This document shows positions 8,449-17,104 of a stretch of DNA of 54,041 nt, one piece after another. The first letter of the stretch is position 1. Each line of letters starts with the position of its first letter. The notes beneath the pieces were generated by a model, which did not search any database, was not told the DNA's origin, and was given only the letters and a program-made list of their open reading frames with translations. Location of the stretch: the NCBI RefSeq assembly GCF_006539165.1, contig NZ_BJMM01000046.1, positions 1 through 54,041 on the forward strand, in the 5' to 3' direction. A program made the translations under genes and the position numbers. The stretch comes from Streptomyces cacaoi. Lineage in GTDB: Bacteria; Actinomycetota; Actinomycetes; Streptomycetales; Streptomycetaceae.

Positions 8449-8669
8449 GCCGTTCGACCCCCGGCACCCCTTCCGTGCTCAACGGGCCCCCCGTACCGGT
8501 CACTTGGCGGGAAACGGCCCGGAAGCGCCGCACGCTTCGCGGAGGATTCCCGTCGACAGCGAAGCAAGCAGACCGCGAGCACGGCGCTGCCCGCACACCG
8601 GCCCCGGGAGCCCACATCCCGGCGCCTCCCGTGCGCGAGCCGGGCACCGTGCGGCAAGGGGCCCACCCG

Positions 8670-10007
8670 ATGAGACTGACCGACATATCGCTGAACTGGG
8701 TACTGGCAGGAGCCGTCCTGCTGGCCGGTGCCCTGGCCGCGGTACTCGTGCTGGCGCGCTCGCGCCGTCACCCGGAGCCGCCGGAGGGCGCCGGCGGCGA
8801 CGCGCGCTCCGCGCAGCCGGACTCCTGGGAGCGCATGGAGGAGCGCAGGCGCCGCAAGGAGACCCTGTACGCCACCGCCGCCTATCTGCTCCTGTTCTGC
8901 TGTGCCGCCGTCGCTGCCGCGCTCTCCTTCCACGGGCTCGTCGGCTTCGGCCGCCAGAACCTCGGCCTGAGCGGCGGCTGGGAGTACCTGGTGCCGTTCG
9001 GGCTGGACGGCGCGGCCATGTTCTCCGCTGTGATCGCCGTACGCGAGGCCAGCCACGGGGACGCCTCCCTCGGCTCCCGGCTGCTGGTGTGGATCTTCGC
9101 GGGGGCCGCCGCCTGGTTCAACTGGGTGCACGCGCCCCGGGGTTCGGGACACGACGGCGCACCGCAGTTCTTCGCCGGGATGTCCCTGTCGGCCGCGATC
9201 CTGTTCGACCGCGCCCTCAAACAGACCCGCCGCGCCGCGCTGCGCGAGCAGGGGCTCGTCCCCCGTCCGCTGCCCCAGATCCGCGTCGTGCGCTGGCTGC
9301 GCGCCCCGCGCGAGACCTTCGGCGCCTGGTCGCTGATGCTGCTGGAGGGCGTACGGACGCTCGACGAGGCCGTGGACGAGGTACGCGAGGACCGCCGCAG
9401 ACGCGAGGAGGAGCAGCAGCGCAGAAAGGAGCAGGAACGGCTGGAACGGGCACGGGTCAAGGCCCTCAACAGACAGCACCGGCTGTGGAACCGGGGCCGG
9501 AGTCCGGCGCCGCGCGTCGACGTCGAGCTGACACCGGCCTCCGCGAACGGTGCGCCGCCGGGCGGCCCCGCGGTGGCCGACCCGGCGGCGAACCGGTCGC
9601 GGACACCGGCTGCCGCGCTTCCCCTCGCCGGCGCCGTCGACGCGCCCCGGAACCGGCCGGCTCTCCGGGCCGCCGCCGAGGAGCCCCCGGACGAGCGGGA
9701 CACCCTCCCGGCATCCGGCTCCGCGTCTGCCGACGCCGCGTCCGCCGGTTCCGCACCTGCCCGCCCGTCGACCGCCGGTGCCTCCGGTTCCTCCGGTTCC
9801 GCCGGTGCCTCCGGTTCCGCATCCGTCGGCGACGGGACGGCGGAGGCCGCGGGCTCACCGGACGACCGTACGGACCGGGACCGTGACGCTCGTCCGGACC
9901 GGGACGGCGGTCCGGTACGCACCGAGCGGGCCGGGCGCGGCACGGCCGGGCCACGGCTGGACAGCCTGGAGAAGAAACTCGCCGAGATCGAGCGGCAGTT
10001 CGGCTGA
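8670..10007 (+). CDS. DUF2637 membrane protein with C-terminal disordered/coiled-coil tail
   Basis: A 445-residue actinobacterial protein of unknown function. Hydrophobic helices lie at about 9-28, 70-95, 105-128, 133-155 and 165-180 (TLYATAAYLLLFCCAAVAAA, VPFGLDGAAMFSAVIAVREA, LLVWIFAGAAAWFNWVHA), the DUF2637 pattern. A very charged helix (EVREDRRRREEEQQRRKEQ) follows, then about 170 residues rich in Ala/Ser/Pro/Asp, and a final heptad-like LDSLEKKLAEIERQFG. ATG 8670 has AAGGGG 8 nt upstream; the open frame reaches 8475 but lacks a ribosome site there. DUF2637 proteins also occur on actinobacterial plasmids and integrative elements, but no mobility gene is nearby. Confidence 0.85.
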   Translation: MRLTDISLNWVLAGAVLLAGALAAVLVLARSRRHPEPPEGAGGDARSAQPDSWERMEERRRRKETLYATAAYLLLFCCAAVAAALSFHGLVGFGRQNLGLSGGWEYLVPFGLDGAAMFSAVIAVREASHGDASLGSRLLVWIFAGAAAWFNWVHAPRGSGHDGAPQFFAGMSLSAAILFDRALKQTRRAALREQGLVPRPLPQIRVVRWLRAPRETFGAWSLMLLEGVRTLDEAVDEVREDRRRREEEQQRRKEQERLERARVKALNRQHRLWNRGRSPAPRVDVELTPASANGAPPGGPAVADPAANRSRTPAAALPLAGAVDAPRNRPALRAAAEEPPDERDTLPASGSASADAASAGSAPARPSTAGASGSSGSAGASGSASVGDGTAEAAGSPDDRTDRDRDARPDRDGGPVRTERAGRGTAGPRLDSLEKKLAEIERQFG

Positions 10008-10356
10008 CCCCACCGCGCGGACCGTCCACGGACCCCCGCAGCGATGGCGCTCGGCCTTCCGCCACACCCGGCCGACCACGACGGCCACCATGGCGACGGC
10101 GACGGCGACCACGACCGACGACGGCGCGGCGGTGGTGACCGACCACGGCGGTGGCACCTCGCGAGGTGCCACCGCCGCACCGCGCCCGAGCGCCACCGTC
10201 CGACACCGCCCGCCCGGCCCGGCCTCGCTCCGGCCCCGACACCTGCCCGGTGTCGTGGCCCCGGCACCGCCCTCGCCCGGCGTTCGGCGTCCCCGGAACG
10301 GGGCTCCCGGGGCGGGGGCTCCCGGGGCGAGGGGAGGAGGGAGGAGCGGCCCGGGT
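10008..10356. other. 349-bp convergent intergenic region
   Basis: The gap lies between two genes that converge. It holds GAC/GGC triplet-rich DNA at about 10075-10125, the strong palindrome listed separately, and a GC-rich stretch with no gene I can support. Confidence 0.6.
10146..10177. terminator. 32-bp perfect palindrome, bidirectional terminator candidate
   Basis: CGGCGGTGGCACCTCG is followed immediately by its exact reverse complement. Sixteen base pairs without mismatch, placed between convergent genes, would give a very stable stem in either transcript. There is no T-tract, as is usual for Streptomyces terminators. Confidence 0.75.
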
Positions 10357-12738
10357 TCAGCTCTCGTTGCCGTTCCGGTGCTCGTCGGGCGCCTCCCAGA
10401 CCGTGGCGGCCGTCCGGTCACCCGGCTCTCCCGGCCCTTCCCGCTGGAGGTCCATGAGGTAGGCGGCCGCGTCCGGCGCCGCCCGGGTACCCGCCCAGCG
10501 CACGGCCAGCGCGTCCGGGAACGCCCCTCCCCTGCGCAGCGCCCGCGCCAGGCCGGGACCGCACACCATCAGCACATCGCCGGGCCGGCCCACCGAGGCC
10601 CGGAACCGGAAGGGATCGGCGGGGACGGCCGCGGCCGGATCCGCGTGCGGTGCGCCGACGCCGCGCAGATGCATCGTCGGCCGCGTCGTACCGGACGACG
10701 CCGACGCGGAGGACGGCGCCGACGCCGATCCCGCGGTGCGCGGCTCGATGTCGCGCCACGCTCCGTCACGCAGCCGGAAGAAACCGCCGTCGCCGGTGCC
10801 GAAGAGGATCCGGGTCCGGCAGCCGGGGTCGACGGGCAGCAGCAGACAGCGCAGATCGACGGTGTGCTGCTCCGGTGCGGGGCCGGGCGCCCCGGCCCGG
10901 GCACGGAGTCGGCCGAGTGCCCGGCTCGTCAGCCGGTGCAGCCCGGAGTCGAGCGCGTTGCGCCGCCCGGCGCGGAGGTCGTCGACCAGCCGCGCATGGC
11001 TGCGGCCCACGGCGGCACCGAGCGCGTGGCACGCCTCGCGCGCCGCCCGGTTCGCGTGCGGCCCCGGTGGTGCGGTCGCGACGGCGACGAACAGCAGGGC
11101 GTCGTCCCCCTCGCCGAACCGTGCTGTCAACAGGGCGTCGCCGCGCGGCAGTCCGGCCTCGCGTGTCGTCTCGCCGCGTGTCGAGGCGGCGCGGAGCGTG
11201 AACGCTGTGCAGCGGGCTCCGTCGAGCACGGTGTCCGGCACCAGTTCGGCCAGCGCCGCCGGATCCGCCGCGGGCGGCAGCCCGGGCATGTCCCCGGGAA
11301 CACCCACCGGCTCCGTCCCGGCCAGGCCCTCCGTCCCGCCGTCGTCCACCCCACCGGGCACGGACTCCCCCGAGCCCCCGGCCACTCCGACTCCCGGCCC
11401 GGCCTCCGCCCCCGGCTCCCTCTCCTCTTCCGGCCCGGCATCCGATCCGGGCACACCCTCCGCCACCGGTTCCGCTTCCGGCCCGACCTCCGCTGCCGGT
11501 TCCGCCTCCGGTCCGGCTCCCACTGTCGGTTCTGCTTCCGGCCCGGCTTCCACAGTCGGTTCCGCCTCCGGCCCGGCTTCCGCCCCCGGCGCACCGTCCG
11601 CTGCCGGTTCCGCCTCCGGCCCGAACTCCGCTACCGGTTCTGCTTCCGGCCCGGCTCCCACTGTCGGTTCCGCCTCCGGTCCGGCTTCCGCTCCCGGCGC
11701 ACCGTCCGCTGTCGGTTCCGCCTCCGGCCCGACGCCCGCTGCCAGGTGGGTTTCCGGCCCGGACTCCGCTCCCGGTTCCGCCTCCGGTCTGAAGTCCGCT
11801 GCCCGGTCGGCTTCCGGCTCGGGGGCTGCCTCGGGTCCGGGCGGCGTACCGGGGCCTTGCGCGGTTTCCACTTCCGGCTCGGGGCCCTGCCCCGAATCCA
11901 CCGGGCCGGACTTCGGCTCCGGCTCGGGCCCCTGCGCAAGGTCCGTCCCAGGCCCGGGCGCGGACTCCGGCCCAACCCCCTGTGCGAGGCCCGCCCCAGG
12001 CCCGGGCTCCGGCCGCGGAGCGGACGGCTGCTCTGCGGCAGGCTCGTCGGGAGGCGGCGCATCGGCGGAGGCGCCGGTGGAGGTCTCGGGTTCGGGCCGG
12101 TCCGTGGAGGTGTCCGCTTCGAGCCGGTCCGTGGCGGCGTCCGGTTCAGGCCGGTCCGTGGCGGCGTCCGGTTCGGGCCGGTCCGTTGAAGTGTCCGGTT
12201 CGGGCCGGTCGGTCGAGGGTGTGTTCGCCGTGGACCCGTCCGTGCGGGGTGGGGCGGTGCCCGGGGTGAGCGCGAGGGTGGCGTCGGCCGGAGTGAGGGC
12301 CAGGGTGGCGTCGTCCCGGCGTCCGGTGTCCGGCGTCCCGGCGGGGCGGAGTCCGGGCGCGCCCTGCCCCGGGCGCCCGGACTCCTCGACTGCGTCCGAT
12401 GCGTCGGTTGCACCCGATGCCTCGGTTGCGCCCGATGCGTCGGACGCGTCCGGCGGCTCCGGGGCCGGGCGCGGTGTCGTGGGCCCGGCGGCCCGCGGGT
12501 CGGGGACGGGGCCCGGACCGGCCGGCCCGCCGGAGGGCCGGTCCGGGTCCGGCGGGGCCGTGTGTCCGGCCACGTCCACCGTGCGGGTGACGGAGGCGAA
12601 GCGGTCGTCGACCGTGTCGGACGCCCGCGCCCCGCCTGTGTCGGATGTGTCTGCGTCGTACAACTGCGCCCACCAGTCCTCGTGTTCGCCGTCCGTCCCC
12701 CCGGCCGGCGGGCCGTGCCGTTCCCCCTGTGCGTTCAT
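10357..12738 (-). CDS. PP2C-like phosphatase-domain protein with long Glu/Pro repeat region
   Basis: A 793-residue protein in three parts. The N-terminal 60 residues (EHEDWWAQLYD) are short and acidic. A low-complexity middle contains TDRPEPD-type repeats (DNA 12079-12222) and then GPEAEP-type repeats (DNA about 11390-12010). The C-terminal 290 residues resemble the PP2C-like domain common in Streptomyces: DALLTARFGEGDDALLFVAVA, RILFGTGDGGFFRLRDGAW and GDVLMVCGPGLARALRRGG. Canonical Asp metal-binding motifs of active PP2C enzymes are not obvious, so activity is doubtful. The start ATG 12738 fits the conserved MNAQGERHG opening; the frame continues upstream without support. The protein is probably cytoplasmic. 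Confidence 0.78.
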   Translation of the reverse strand: MNAQGERHGPPAGGTDGEHEDWWAQLYDADTSDTGGARASDTVDDRFASVTRTVDVAGHTAPPDPDRPSGGPAGPGPVPDPRAAGPTTPRPAPEPPDASDASGATEASGATDASDAVEESGRPGQGAPGLRPAGTPDTGRRDDATLALTPADATLALTPGTAPPRTDGSTANTPSTDRPEPDTSTDRPEPDAATDRPEPDAATDRLEADTSTDRPEPETSTGASADAPPPDEPAAEQPSAPRPEPGPGAGLAQGVGPESAPGPGTDLAQGPEPEPKSGPVDSGQGPEPEVETAQGPGTPPGPEAAPEPEADRAADFRPEAEPGAESGPETHLAAGVGPEAEPTADGAPGAEAGPEAEPTVGAGPEAEPVAEFGPEAEPAADGAPGAEAGPEAEPTVEAGPEAEPTVGAGPEAEPAAEVGPEAEPVAEGVPGSDAGPEEEREPGAEAGPGVGVAGGSGESVPGGVDDGGTEGLAGTEPVGVPGDMPGLPPAADPAALAELVPDTVLDGARCTAFTLRAASTRGETTREAGLPRGDALLTARFGEGDDALLFVAVATAPPGPHANRAAREACHALGAAVGRSHARLVDDLRAGRRNALDSGLHRLTSRALGRLRARAGAPGPAPEQHTVDLRCLLLPVDPGCRTRILFGTGDGGFFRLRDGAWRDIEPRTAGSASAPSSASASSGTTRPTMHLRGVGAPHADPAAAVPADPFRFRASVGRPGDVLMVCGPGLARALRRGGAFPDALAVRWAGTRAAPDAAAYLMDLQREGPGEPGDRTAATVWEAPDEHRNGNES
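11390..12010 (-). repeat. In-frame coding repeat, GPEAEP-type units
   Basis: Many imperfect copies of an 18- to 30-bp unit (TCCGCCTCCGGCCCG on the plus strand) encode acidic Pro/Glu/Ala repeats within the PP2C-like gene. The high identity of neighbouring copies suggests recent slippage or recombination. Confidence 0.8.
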
Positions 12739-12885
12739 ACGCTCATTCTCACCCGCGCCGCACACCGCCGGTGCACGTACGGCCGAACCGAACCGGAGCG
12801 GACCGGTCCGCCCCGCCCGTCGGTGTCGTCGGCCGTGCCGCGGTTTCGGCGCGCAGCCGGGACGGTGTTCGGGCAGGCTTCCTCC

Positions 12886-13380
12886 ATGACCACCTCCGGG
12901 CAGCTGAACCAGGTCCTGCTGGTGGGCCTGGTGCTCGCGATGGGCCTGGTGGGGGTCGTGCTGCCCGGGGTGCCGGGGCCGCTGGTGGTGTGGGCGGCGG
13001 TGTTCTGGTGGGCGGCGTGGACCGCGACGCTTCCCGCGTGGTGGCTGCTGACGGCGGTGACGGGGCTGCTGTTGACGACCGCCGCCGCCCGGCTCCTGGT
13101 GCCGGTGCGCCCCGAGTGGATGCAGGACGTGGGGCGGCGCACTCTGCTGGCGGGCGGGGCCGGGGGCGCCGTGGGCTTCGTCGTCCTGCCGGTGGTGGGG
13201 GTGGTTCCGGGTTTCGTCGCGGGCGTCTACGTCCGGGAGCGGCTGCGGCTGGGTGGCCACGGCTCGGCCGCGGCGGCGACCCGGACGGCGATGCGGGCGA
13301 CGGGCTGGCGCACGCTGACCGATCTGACCGCCTGTCTGCTGACGGTCGCCGGCTGGCTCGGCACCGTCCTGTGGCGGTGA
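12886..13380 (+). CDS. DUF456-family small membrane protein
   Basis: A 164-residue membrane protein of unknown function. Hydrophobic helices are at about 9-30, 32-48, 52-72 and 88-115, with a final one near 145-163. GVVLPGVPGPLVVWAAVF and GGAGGAVGFVVLPVVGVVPGFVAGVYVRE are the family's conserved Gly/Pro segments. ATG 12886 begins MTTSGQLNQVLL; the frame is open further left but that sequence overlaps the divergent neighbour's promoter. It is divergent from the PP2C-like gene (147 bp) and converges on ogt. Confidence 0.82.
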   Translation: MTTSGQLNQVLLVGLVLAMGLVGVVLPGVPGPLVVWAAVFWWAAWTATLPAWWLLTAVTGLLLTTAAARLLVPVRPEWMQDVGRRTLLAGGAGGAVGFVVLPVVGVVPGFVAGVYVRERLRLGGHGSAAAATRTAMRATGWRTLTDLTACLLTVAGWLGTVLWR

Positions 13381-13411
13381 ACGGCGCGGGCCGACCAGCC
13401 GGGCGGCCGGC

Positions 13412-13945
13412 TCAGGCGGTGGCGGCGGGGTCAGCGGGGGCGCCTTCGAGGGCGAGCAGGTGCCGCTTGCGGTCGAGGCCGCCGGCGTAGCCGGTGAGCG
13501 AGCCGTCCGCGCCGATGACGCGGTGGCAGGCGCGGACGATCAGCAGCGGGTTGCGGCCGACCGCGCCGCCGACGGCCCGCACCCCGGCGCGGCTCATGCC
13601 GAGCCGGGCGGCGAGTGCGCCGTAGGTGGTGGTGGCGCCGTAGGGGATGTCGTCGAGCGCGGCCCAGACGGACTGCTGGAACGCGGTGCCGACGGGCGCC
13701 AGTTCGAGGTCGAACTCCTTGAGCGTGCCCGCGAAGTAGGCGTCGAGCTGGCGCCGTGCCTCGCCGAGGACGGTGTCCGGTGCGTCGTCGCGCTGCCAGT
13801 CGGGGCCGACGCCGGTGGCGCCGCGTTGCCCGGGCACGGACAGCGCGACGAGCGCGCCGCCGTCGGCGGCCAGCAGCAGCTCACCGAGCGGGCTGGGGTG
13901 GGTGGTGTAGGTGAGGGTGCGCGGGGTCGCGGTGGTGCTGGTCAT
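13412..13945 (-). CDS. ogt: Methylated-DNA--protein-cysteine methyltransferase
   Basis: A 177-residue suicide repair protein that takes methyl groups from O6-methylguanine onto its own cysteine. The C-terminal domain is complete: FQQSVWAALDDIPYGATTTYGALAARLG, the Arg-finger helix RAVGGAVGRNPLLI, then VRACHRVIGADGSLTGYAGGLDRKR with the acceptor Cys. The usual PCHR motif reads ACHR here, an Ala for Pro; the alkyl-acceptor Cys-His pair is intact. ATG 13945 overlaps the Ada-AlkA stop (ATGA), so the two repair enzymes are co-translated. Confidence 0.93.
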   Translation of the reverse strand: MTSTTATPRTLTYTTHPSPLGELLLAADGGALVALSVPGQRGATGVGPDWQRDDAPDTVLGEARRQLDAYFAGTLKEFDLELAPVGTAFQQSVWAALDDIPYGATTTYGALAARLGMSRAGVRAVGGAVGRNPLLIVRACHRVIGADGSLTGYAGGLDRKRHLLALEGAPADPAATA

Positions 13946-15537
13946 CGTGTGCTCCTGCTCGGGGCGGACGTGGATGTCGGCGTGGATGTGGTCGTGGATG
14001 TGGACGTGGGTGTCGGCGTGGACGCGGTGGTCGGGGGTGCGGGGGCGGTGGGTGCCGGGCCGGACGCCGCGTGCCAGAGGTGGTGCAGCGCGTAGGAGCG
14101 CCAGGGGCGCCAGTGGGCGGACCGGCCGGCGTCGGCGCCGACGCGTGCCAGGCCGTGGCGTACACCGGCGTCGCCGGGGAGGAAGACGTCCGGGTCGCCG
14201 AGTGCGCGCATACGGGTGTAGCCGGCGGTCCAGGGGCCGATGCCGGGCAGCCGCAGCAGCGCCTGTTCGGCTTCGTCGCGGTCGGCACCGGCGTCCAGCG
14301 TCACCTCGCCGTCCGCGAGGGCGGCGGCGACGGTGCGGATCGTACGCCGGCGGCTGTCCGGCATGCCGAGTTCGCCGAGCCCGGCACCGGCGAGCACGTC
14401 CGGCTCGGGGAACAGATGGGTGAGCGCGCCGTCCGGCGCCGGCAGCGGCTTGCCGTGGGCGGCGACGAGCGTGCCGGTGAGCGTCCGGGCGGCACCGACG
14501 CTGATCTGCTGGCCGAGCACGGCGCGGACCGCGAGTTCGTGCGGGTCGGCGGCGCCGGGCGAGCGCAGCCCGGGGGTGTCCGCCAGCAGCGGCCCGAGGG
14601 CCGGGTCCGCGCCGAGCGACTCGGCGACCGCGTACGGGTCGGCGTCCAGGTCGAACAGGCGGCGGACGCGCTGGACGGCGGTGGTCAGATCGCGCAGGTC
14701 GCCCAGGCGCAGCCGGCAGGCGAGCCAGCCCGAGCCGCTGCGGGCCGGGCACTCGTCGACCTCGGCGATGCCGGTGCCGTGCGGGAGGCGCAGCGTGCGC
14801 CGGTAGGTTCTGCCGCCGGGCTCGCCGGTGACCTCCTCCACGCCGGGCACGGCACGCCGGGCGAGGAAGCCGAACACCTGGCCGGTCGCGTACGGGCCGC
14901 GGTAGGCCAGCCGCAGCGGTACGCCGCCGACCTCGTCCTGCCGCGCCTCCGGCCGGCCCGCCGGGCCGTGCCCGCCGCGTGCCGAGGCGGCGCGCAGCGC
15001 GCTGGGGGTGCGGTCGTACACCTCGCGGACGGTGTCGTTGAACTGCCGGACGCTGGCGAAGCCGGCGGCGAACGCGATCTCGGTCACCGGCAGCGCCGTC
15101 GTCTGGAGCAGCACGCGCGCGGTGTGGGCGCGCTGGGCCCGGGCGAGCGCGACGGGCCCGGCGCCCAGCTCCGCCGTGAGCTGGCGCTGCACCTGCCGGG
15201 TGCTGTAGCCGAGCCGGTCGGCCAGCCCGGTGACGCCTTCGCGGTCGACGACGCCGTCGGAGATCATCCGCATCGCGCGGCCCACGAGGTCGGCGCGGAC
15301 GTTCCACTCGGCCGAGCCGGGCACCGCGTCCGGGCGGCACCTGCGGCAGGCCCGGAATCCGGCGCCCTGGGCGGCGGCCGCCGTCGGGAAGTAGCGCACG
15401 TTCTCCCGCTTGGGTGTCACCGCCGGGCAGCTGGGACGGCAGTAGATCCCGGTGGTGCGCACGCCGAGGAAGAAGACGCCGTCGAACCGCGCGTCCCGGC
15501 TCCTTACCGCTTCGTACCTGCTGTCTTCTGTCGTCAC
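13942..15537 (-). CDS. alkA: Ada-AlkA fusion: methylphosphotriester sensor, AraC domain and 3-methyladenine glycosylase
   Basis: A 531-residue alkylation-damage protein. Residues 1-75 form the Ada zinc domain with Cys33, Cys37, Cys64 and Cys67 (GIYCRPSCPAV; FRACRRCRP); Cys33 is the expected methyl acceptor. An AraC-type DNA-binding domain follows (about 85-185: RLGYSTRQVQRQL, VTEIAFAAGFASVRQF). The rest is AlkA: an N-terminal domain, then the helix-hairpin-helix LLRLPGIGPWTAGYTRMRA and the catalytic Asp in VFLPGDAGVRHG. The last 45 residues are Ser/Thr/Pro-rich and encoded by repetitive DNA. It probably senses methylated phosphates, activates its own operon and excises alkylated bases. The GTG 15537 start lacks a strong ribosome site. 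Confidence 0.9.
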   Translation of the reverse strand: MTTEDSRYEAVRSRDARFDGVFFLGVRTTGIYCRPSCPAVTPKRENVRYFPTAAAAQGAGFRACRRCRPDAVPGSAEWNVRADLVGRAMRMISDGVVDREGVTGLADRLGYSTRQVQRQLTAELGAGPVALARAQRAHTARVLLQTTALPVTEIAFAAGFASVRQFNDTVREVYDRTPSALRAASARGGHGPAGRPEARQDEVGGVPLRLAYRGPYATGQVFGFLARRAVPGVEEVTGEPGGRTYRRTLRLPHGTGIAEVDECPARSGSGWLACRLRLGDLRDLTTAVQRVRRLFDLDADPYAVAESLGADPALGPLLADTPGLRSPGAADPHELAVRAVLGQQISVGAARTLTGTLVAAHGKPLPAPDGALTHLFPEPDVLAGAGLGELGMPDSRRRTIRTVAAALADGEVTLDAGADRDEAEQALLRLPGIGPWTAGYTRMRALGDPDVFLPGDAGVRHGLARVGADAGRSAHWRPWRSYALHHLWHAASGPAPTAPAPPTTASTPTPTSTSTTTSTPTSTSAPSRSTR

Positions 15538-15898
15538 GGGTTCCAGTGTGCGGGCCGTCGCGCGCTCGCACTGGCGGAAATCGGACGCCGAGGAGCAGCC
15601 CCGGTGACCGGGGAACCCGGGACGCCGAGGAGCGCCCCGGCGACCGGGGAACCCGGGGCACCGAGGAGCGCCCCGGCGCCCGGCAGCCCGGGACGCCGGG
15701 GAGCCGCCCGGGCGCCCGGGACGCCGAGGGCGGCCGAGCACGCCGAGAACGGCGAGGACGGCGAGCACACGAGCACGCCGAGCACGCCGAGGACACCGAG
15801 AACGGCGCGGAGAGCGACAGGCGGAAGGGGTGGAGCCGGGCTGTCGGGCGCCGGGCTGTCCGGGCTGTCCGGACAGCCCGAGCTGCTGCCGTACTGGT
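15538..15898. repeat. 361-bp gene-free region with a 36-37 bp tandem repeat
   Basis: Successive imperfect units begin at about 15584, 15621 and 15657 (GACGCCGAGGAGCGCCCCGG core), followed by degenerate copies to about 15725. The rest, to 15898, is also repetitive (cgagcacgccgag). The gap lies between rsgA and the Ada-AlkA gene on the same strand. No stable gene is seen. Confidence 0.7.
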
Positions 15899-17041
15899 TC
15901 AGCGGAGGCGGGGCGGCTTGCGTTTGCGGTCGTGCAGATGCCGGCCCAGCGCCTGCTTCTCCTTGACCCGGCGGCGCTCCTCGGCGCGCAGCCGGGCGTC
16001 GGTCCGGGCGGCGAGGCGGACGTTCTCCCGCTGGAGCTTGCGGTAGCTGGCCAGCCGGCGCTCGCCCAGCGTGCCGTCCTCGACGGCGGCCAGCACGGCG
16101 CAGCCCGGCTCCGTGCCGTGCGCGCAGTCGCCGAAGCGGCAGCGGGCGGCGAGCGCCTCGATCTCGGCGAACGCCTGGCCGAGGCCCTCCCCGGCGTCCC
16201 ACAGGCCGACACCGCGCAGCCCCGGGGTGTCGATGAGCACGCCGCCGCCGCGCGCGGCCGGCAGCGGGAGCAGATTGCGGGTCGTGGTGGTGTGCCGGCC
16301 CTTGCCGTCGCGGTCGCGAACGGCCCGGACGTCCTGGGTCTCCGTGCCCAGCAGGGCGTTGGCGAGCGTGGACTTGCCGGCGCCGGACGGGCCGAGCAGG
16401 GCCGTGGTGCCGCCGGCCGGTCCGCCGGTGAGGGCCTCGGCGAGCGCGTCGACGCCCTCGCCCGACTCGGCGCTGACGGCGAGCACCCGCACACCGGGCG
16501 CCGCACCGGCCGCGTCCTCGGCGAGGTGCCCGAGCCCGGCGGCGTCGGGGACGAGGTCCGCCTTGGTGAGGACGAGCAGCGGCCGGGCACCGCTCGTCCA
16601 GGCGAGGGAGACCAACCGCTCGACACGGCCGAGGTCCACCTCGGCGGAGAGCGGGACGCACAGCACGGCGTGGTCGACGTTGGCGGCCAGCACCTGGCCC
16701 TCCGACCGCTTCGACGACGTCGAGCGCACGAAGGCGGTACGGCGGGGCAGCAACGCCCGTACGTAGCGCGGATCGTGGCCCTCCGGGTCGACGGCGGCCC
16801 AGTCCCCGGTGCACACGATCTTCATCGGGTCGCGGGGGACGACGAACTCGGTGTCGGCGCGGACGGTTCCGCCGGCGGTGACGACATCGCACCGCCCGCG
16901 GTCGACGCGGGCGACCCGGCCGGGCAGCAGCCCCCGCGCGGCGTACGGGGCGAACACGGCGTCCCAGTCGGCGTCCCAGCCGTAGGGCGCCAGCGGATGC
17001 GAACGGGACGGCGGGCACGGGAAAGAGGAATCAGCGGACAA
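15899..17041 (-). CDS. rsgA: Ribosome small-subunit-dependent GTPase A
   Basis: A 380-residue circularly permuted GTPase that matures the 30S subunit. An OB-like N-terminus (GRVARVDRGRCDVVTAGG) is followed by the permuted motifs G4 LTKADLV, G1 GPSGAGKST and G3 DTPGLR. The C-terminal zinc site is CRFGDCAHGTEPGC and the tail is Arg/Lys-rich, as in the family. The start is the rare TTG at 17041 with AAGGG 7 nt upstream. That AAGGG lies in a small hairpin, and a 23-codon ORF with a near-ideal ribosome site precedes it by 63 bp. Confidence 0.93.
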   Translation of the reverse strand: MSADSSFPCPPSRSHPLAPYGWDADWDAVFAPYAARGLLPGRVARVDRGRCDVVTAGGTVRADTEFVVPRDPMKIVCTGDWAAVDPEGHDPRYVRALLPRRTAFVRSTSSKRSEGQVLAANVDHAVLCVPLSAEVDLGRVERLVSLAWTSGARPLLVLTKADLVPDAAGLGHLAEDAAGAAPGVRVLAVSAESGEGVDALAEALTGGPAGGTTALLGPSGAGKSTLANALLGTETQDVRAVRDRDGKGRHTTTTRNLLPLPAARGGGVLIDTPGLRGVGLWDAGEGLGQAFAEIEALAARCRFGDCAHGTEPGCAVLAAVEDGTLGERRLASYRKLQRENVRLAARTDARLRAEERRRVKEKQALGRHLHDRKRKPPRLR

Positions 17042-17047
17042 GGGGTG

Positions 17048-17061
17048 ACCCTTCGCAGGGT
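17048..17061 (-). promoter_or_regulatory. Hairpin covering the rsgA ribosome-binding site
   Basis: On the transcript strand the sequence is ACCCT-GCGA-AGGGT, a 5-bp stem closed by a GNRA-type tetraloop. The 3' arm contains the AAGGG ribosome site of rsgA. The stem is short but well placed to limit initiation at the TTG start. Confidence 0.4.
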
Positions 17062-17104
17062 GGCCCCGACTGCGCGCTCGGGCGCGGAGAGAGGAGTGAG
17101 GGGT

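Noticed and set aside
15584..15725. Tandem repeats considered as a CRISPR array
   Set aside because: The units abut directly with no unique spacers and no cas genes are present.
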